Shown piece by piece: positions 63,016 to 64,000 of a stretch of 64,000 bases of DNA. Position numbers and translations under genes: made by a program. The number at the start of each line of letters is the position of its first letter. The first letter of the stretch is position 1. Below the pieces are notes generated by a model. That model made no database searches. It was not told the DNA's origin and saw nothing but the letters and a program-made list of their open reading frames with translations. Origin of the DNA: an uncultured Bacteroidales bacterium (GTDB lineage: Bacteria; Bacteroidota; Bacteroidia; Bacteroidales; UBA932); NCBI GenBank assembly GCA_944325505.1, contig CALVAJ010000007.1, positions 1 to 64,000 of the forward strand. Reading direction: 5' to 3'.

Positions 63016-64000
63016 ATGAATATCATATCCAAACAACTGATGAAACTGCGAGAGAAGTATATCGATACGCTGGGCAAACTGTACGAATACTCAACTACCG
63101 TCTACGAAAAGAACCGTCTGTCGCAGATGCTGGACTCAGACATGGGATATACCTACGGCAGTTTCAAGCGCAAATGCGATGAGCTGTCCCATCATCTGTC
63201 CCGGTACGGGATAGGGGCAGGCGACAGGGTGGCGATCCTCTCGCAGAACATGCCCAACTGGACAGTGGCGATGTTCTCCCTGGTCCCGTTCGGAAGGATT
63301 TCTGTCCCCATACTTCCCGACTCGTCCGAAAACGAGGTCACCAATATACTCACGCATTCGGGCAGTAAAGCCATATTCGTCTCCAAAAGGCTCCTTCACA
63401 AGGTCAGCAGGGAGTGCATGGACAGGATGGTACTCGTCATAGACATCGAGACCTTCGAGACGATAAAACGTGACGATGAGGCTTTCACCTGCGACGGGAA
63501 AGTATCGCAGCCGCTCCCGGACGACCTTGCGACCATCATCTACACATCCGGAACTACAGGGAACGCAAAAGGAGTGATGCTCAGCCACAGAAACCTTTGC
63601 TCCAATATCATGGCATCCCTGCACGCACACAAGTGCACGGAAAAGGATGTCTGGCTGTCGATTCTTCCGATGGCCCATACATATGAGCTGAGCATAGGCG
63701 TGCTCTACCCTATTTTCTGCGGAGCATGCGTCTACTATATACAGAAGCCGCCTACACCGACAGTCCTGCTTGCCGCGATGAAGAGCGTCAGGCCTTCCGT
63801 CATGCTGTCCGTTCCGCTTATCATCGAGAAAATCTACAGGAACAGCGTCATACCGACAATACGGAGAAGCCGTGTACTGAAATGGATGAAGCGCCATACC
63901 CCTACCCTGCTTTGCAGGCTCATAGGAATGAAGCTCAAGGCGACATTCGGAGGCAGGCTGAAATTCTTCGGAATAGGCGGTTCGAAACTCGACATCACCG
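63016..64000 (+). CDS. Long-chain acyl-CoA synthetase (AMP-binding), cut by the window end
   Basis: Open from ATG 63016 to the last base, about 328 codons with no stop. Adenylate-forming enzyme: ATP/AMP loop IIYTSGTTGNAKGVMLSHRNL (about residues 173-193), with earlier VAILSQNMPNWTVAMFSLVPFGRISVPI. Members activate fatty acids to acyl-CoA through an acyl-adenylate. The C-terminal small domain lies beyond the window. Same strand and close spacing as the acyltransferase. Confidence 0.9.
   Translation, partial: MNIISKQLMKLREKYIDTLGKLYEYSTTVYEKNRLSQMLDSDMGYTYGSFKRKCDELSHHLSRYGIGAGDRVAILSQNMPNWTVAMFSLVPFGRISVPILPDSSENEVTNILTHSGSKAIFVSKRLLHKVSRECMDRMVLVIDIETFETIKRDDEAFTCDGKVSQPLPDDLATIIYTSGTTGNAKGVMLSHRNLCSNIMASLHAHKCTEKDVWLSILPMAHTYELSIGVLYPIFCGACVYYIQKPPTPTVLLAAMKSVRPSVMLSVPLIIEKIYRNSVIPTIRRSRVLKWMKRHTPTLLCRLIGMKLKATFGGRLKFFGIGGSKLDIT

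Overview
The window is a compact stretch of a Bacteroidales-type chromosome; the genus cannot be fixed from sequence alone. Evidence for that order: (i) the DUF4493/PCMD surface lipoproteins, DUF4252, DUF4301, DUF5606, DUF6340, DUF3276 and YbbR families and a Wzi-type outer-membrane protein; (ii) a V-type ATPase operon in the reduced E-DUF2764-A-B-D-I-K form; (iii) a glpABC anaerobic glycerol-3-phosphate dehydrogenase; (iv) about sixteen copies of the Bacteroidetes -7 promoter box TAnnTTTGC a short way upstream of starts, with few Shine-Dalgarno sites. Base composition is near balance except for an AT-rich left end.

Layout. 0-1.4 kb: AT-rich accessory region with two paralogous small secreted proteins, a nested inverted repeat and a dispersed repeat. 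1.5-6.9 kb (minus): Tex, a ClC protein, and a PurF paralog without its glutaminase cysteine. 7-9.2 kb (plus): Gfo/Idh oxidoreductase and L-serine dehydratase. 9.3-13.2 kb (minus): an outer-membrane protein, a nitrilase-family amidase and a 5'-nucleotidase lipoprotein, tightly packed. 13.3-17.5 kb (plus): glpABC. 17.5-23.3 kb (minus): nusB, yajC, ybbR, coaE, DUF5606, rimO and a DUF6340 lipoprotein. 23.3-25.8 kb: DUF3276 (plus) convergent with nadE (minus) across a perfect palindromic terminator. 25.8-27.8 kb (minus): an ECF sigma factor, a small membrane protein and two DUF4252 proteins. 28-35 kb: MFS transporter, Ffh, LysA, a deoxyhypusine-synthase-like enzyme, a seven-helix AraC-type regulator. 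34.4-38.6 kb (minus): recF, DUF721, pdxB, DUF4301. 38.7-41.9 kb (plus): TPR membrane protein, YebC, Wzi. 42-44.3 kb: a biotin-dependent acyl-CoA carboxylase cassette. 44.5-52.2 kb: the V-ATPase operon. 52.3-60.4 kb (minus): four surface lipoproteins plus an outer-membrane barrel. 60.5-64 kb (plus): parE, a lysophospholipid-type acyltransferase and the beginning of an acyl-CoA synthetase.

Most genes are core metabolism and housekeeping. No tRNA, rRNA, CRISPR, transposase, prophage or restriction system was recognised. The most unusual signal is non-coding: an intergenic element with a shared core (inner hairpin TTACC/GGTAA) at four places (32.9, 48.9, 49.0 and 49.1 kb). Three copies are closed by perfect 9-11 bp outer inverted repeats that differ completely in sequence between copies, and one copy changes the inner stem in a compensated way to CAACC/GGTTG. 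This points to conservation of structure rather than only of sequence. Three of the four copies lie inside the V-ATPase operon, between subunits B and D.
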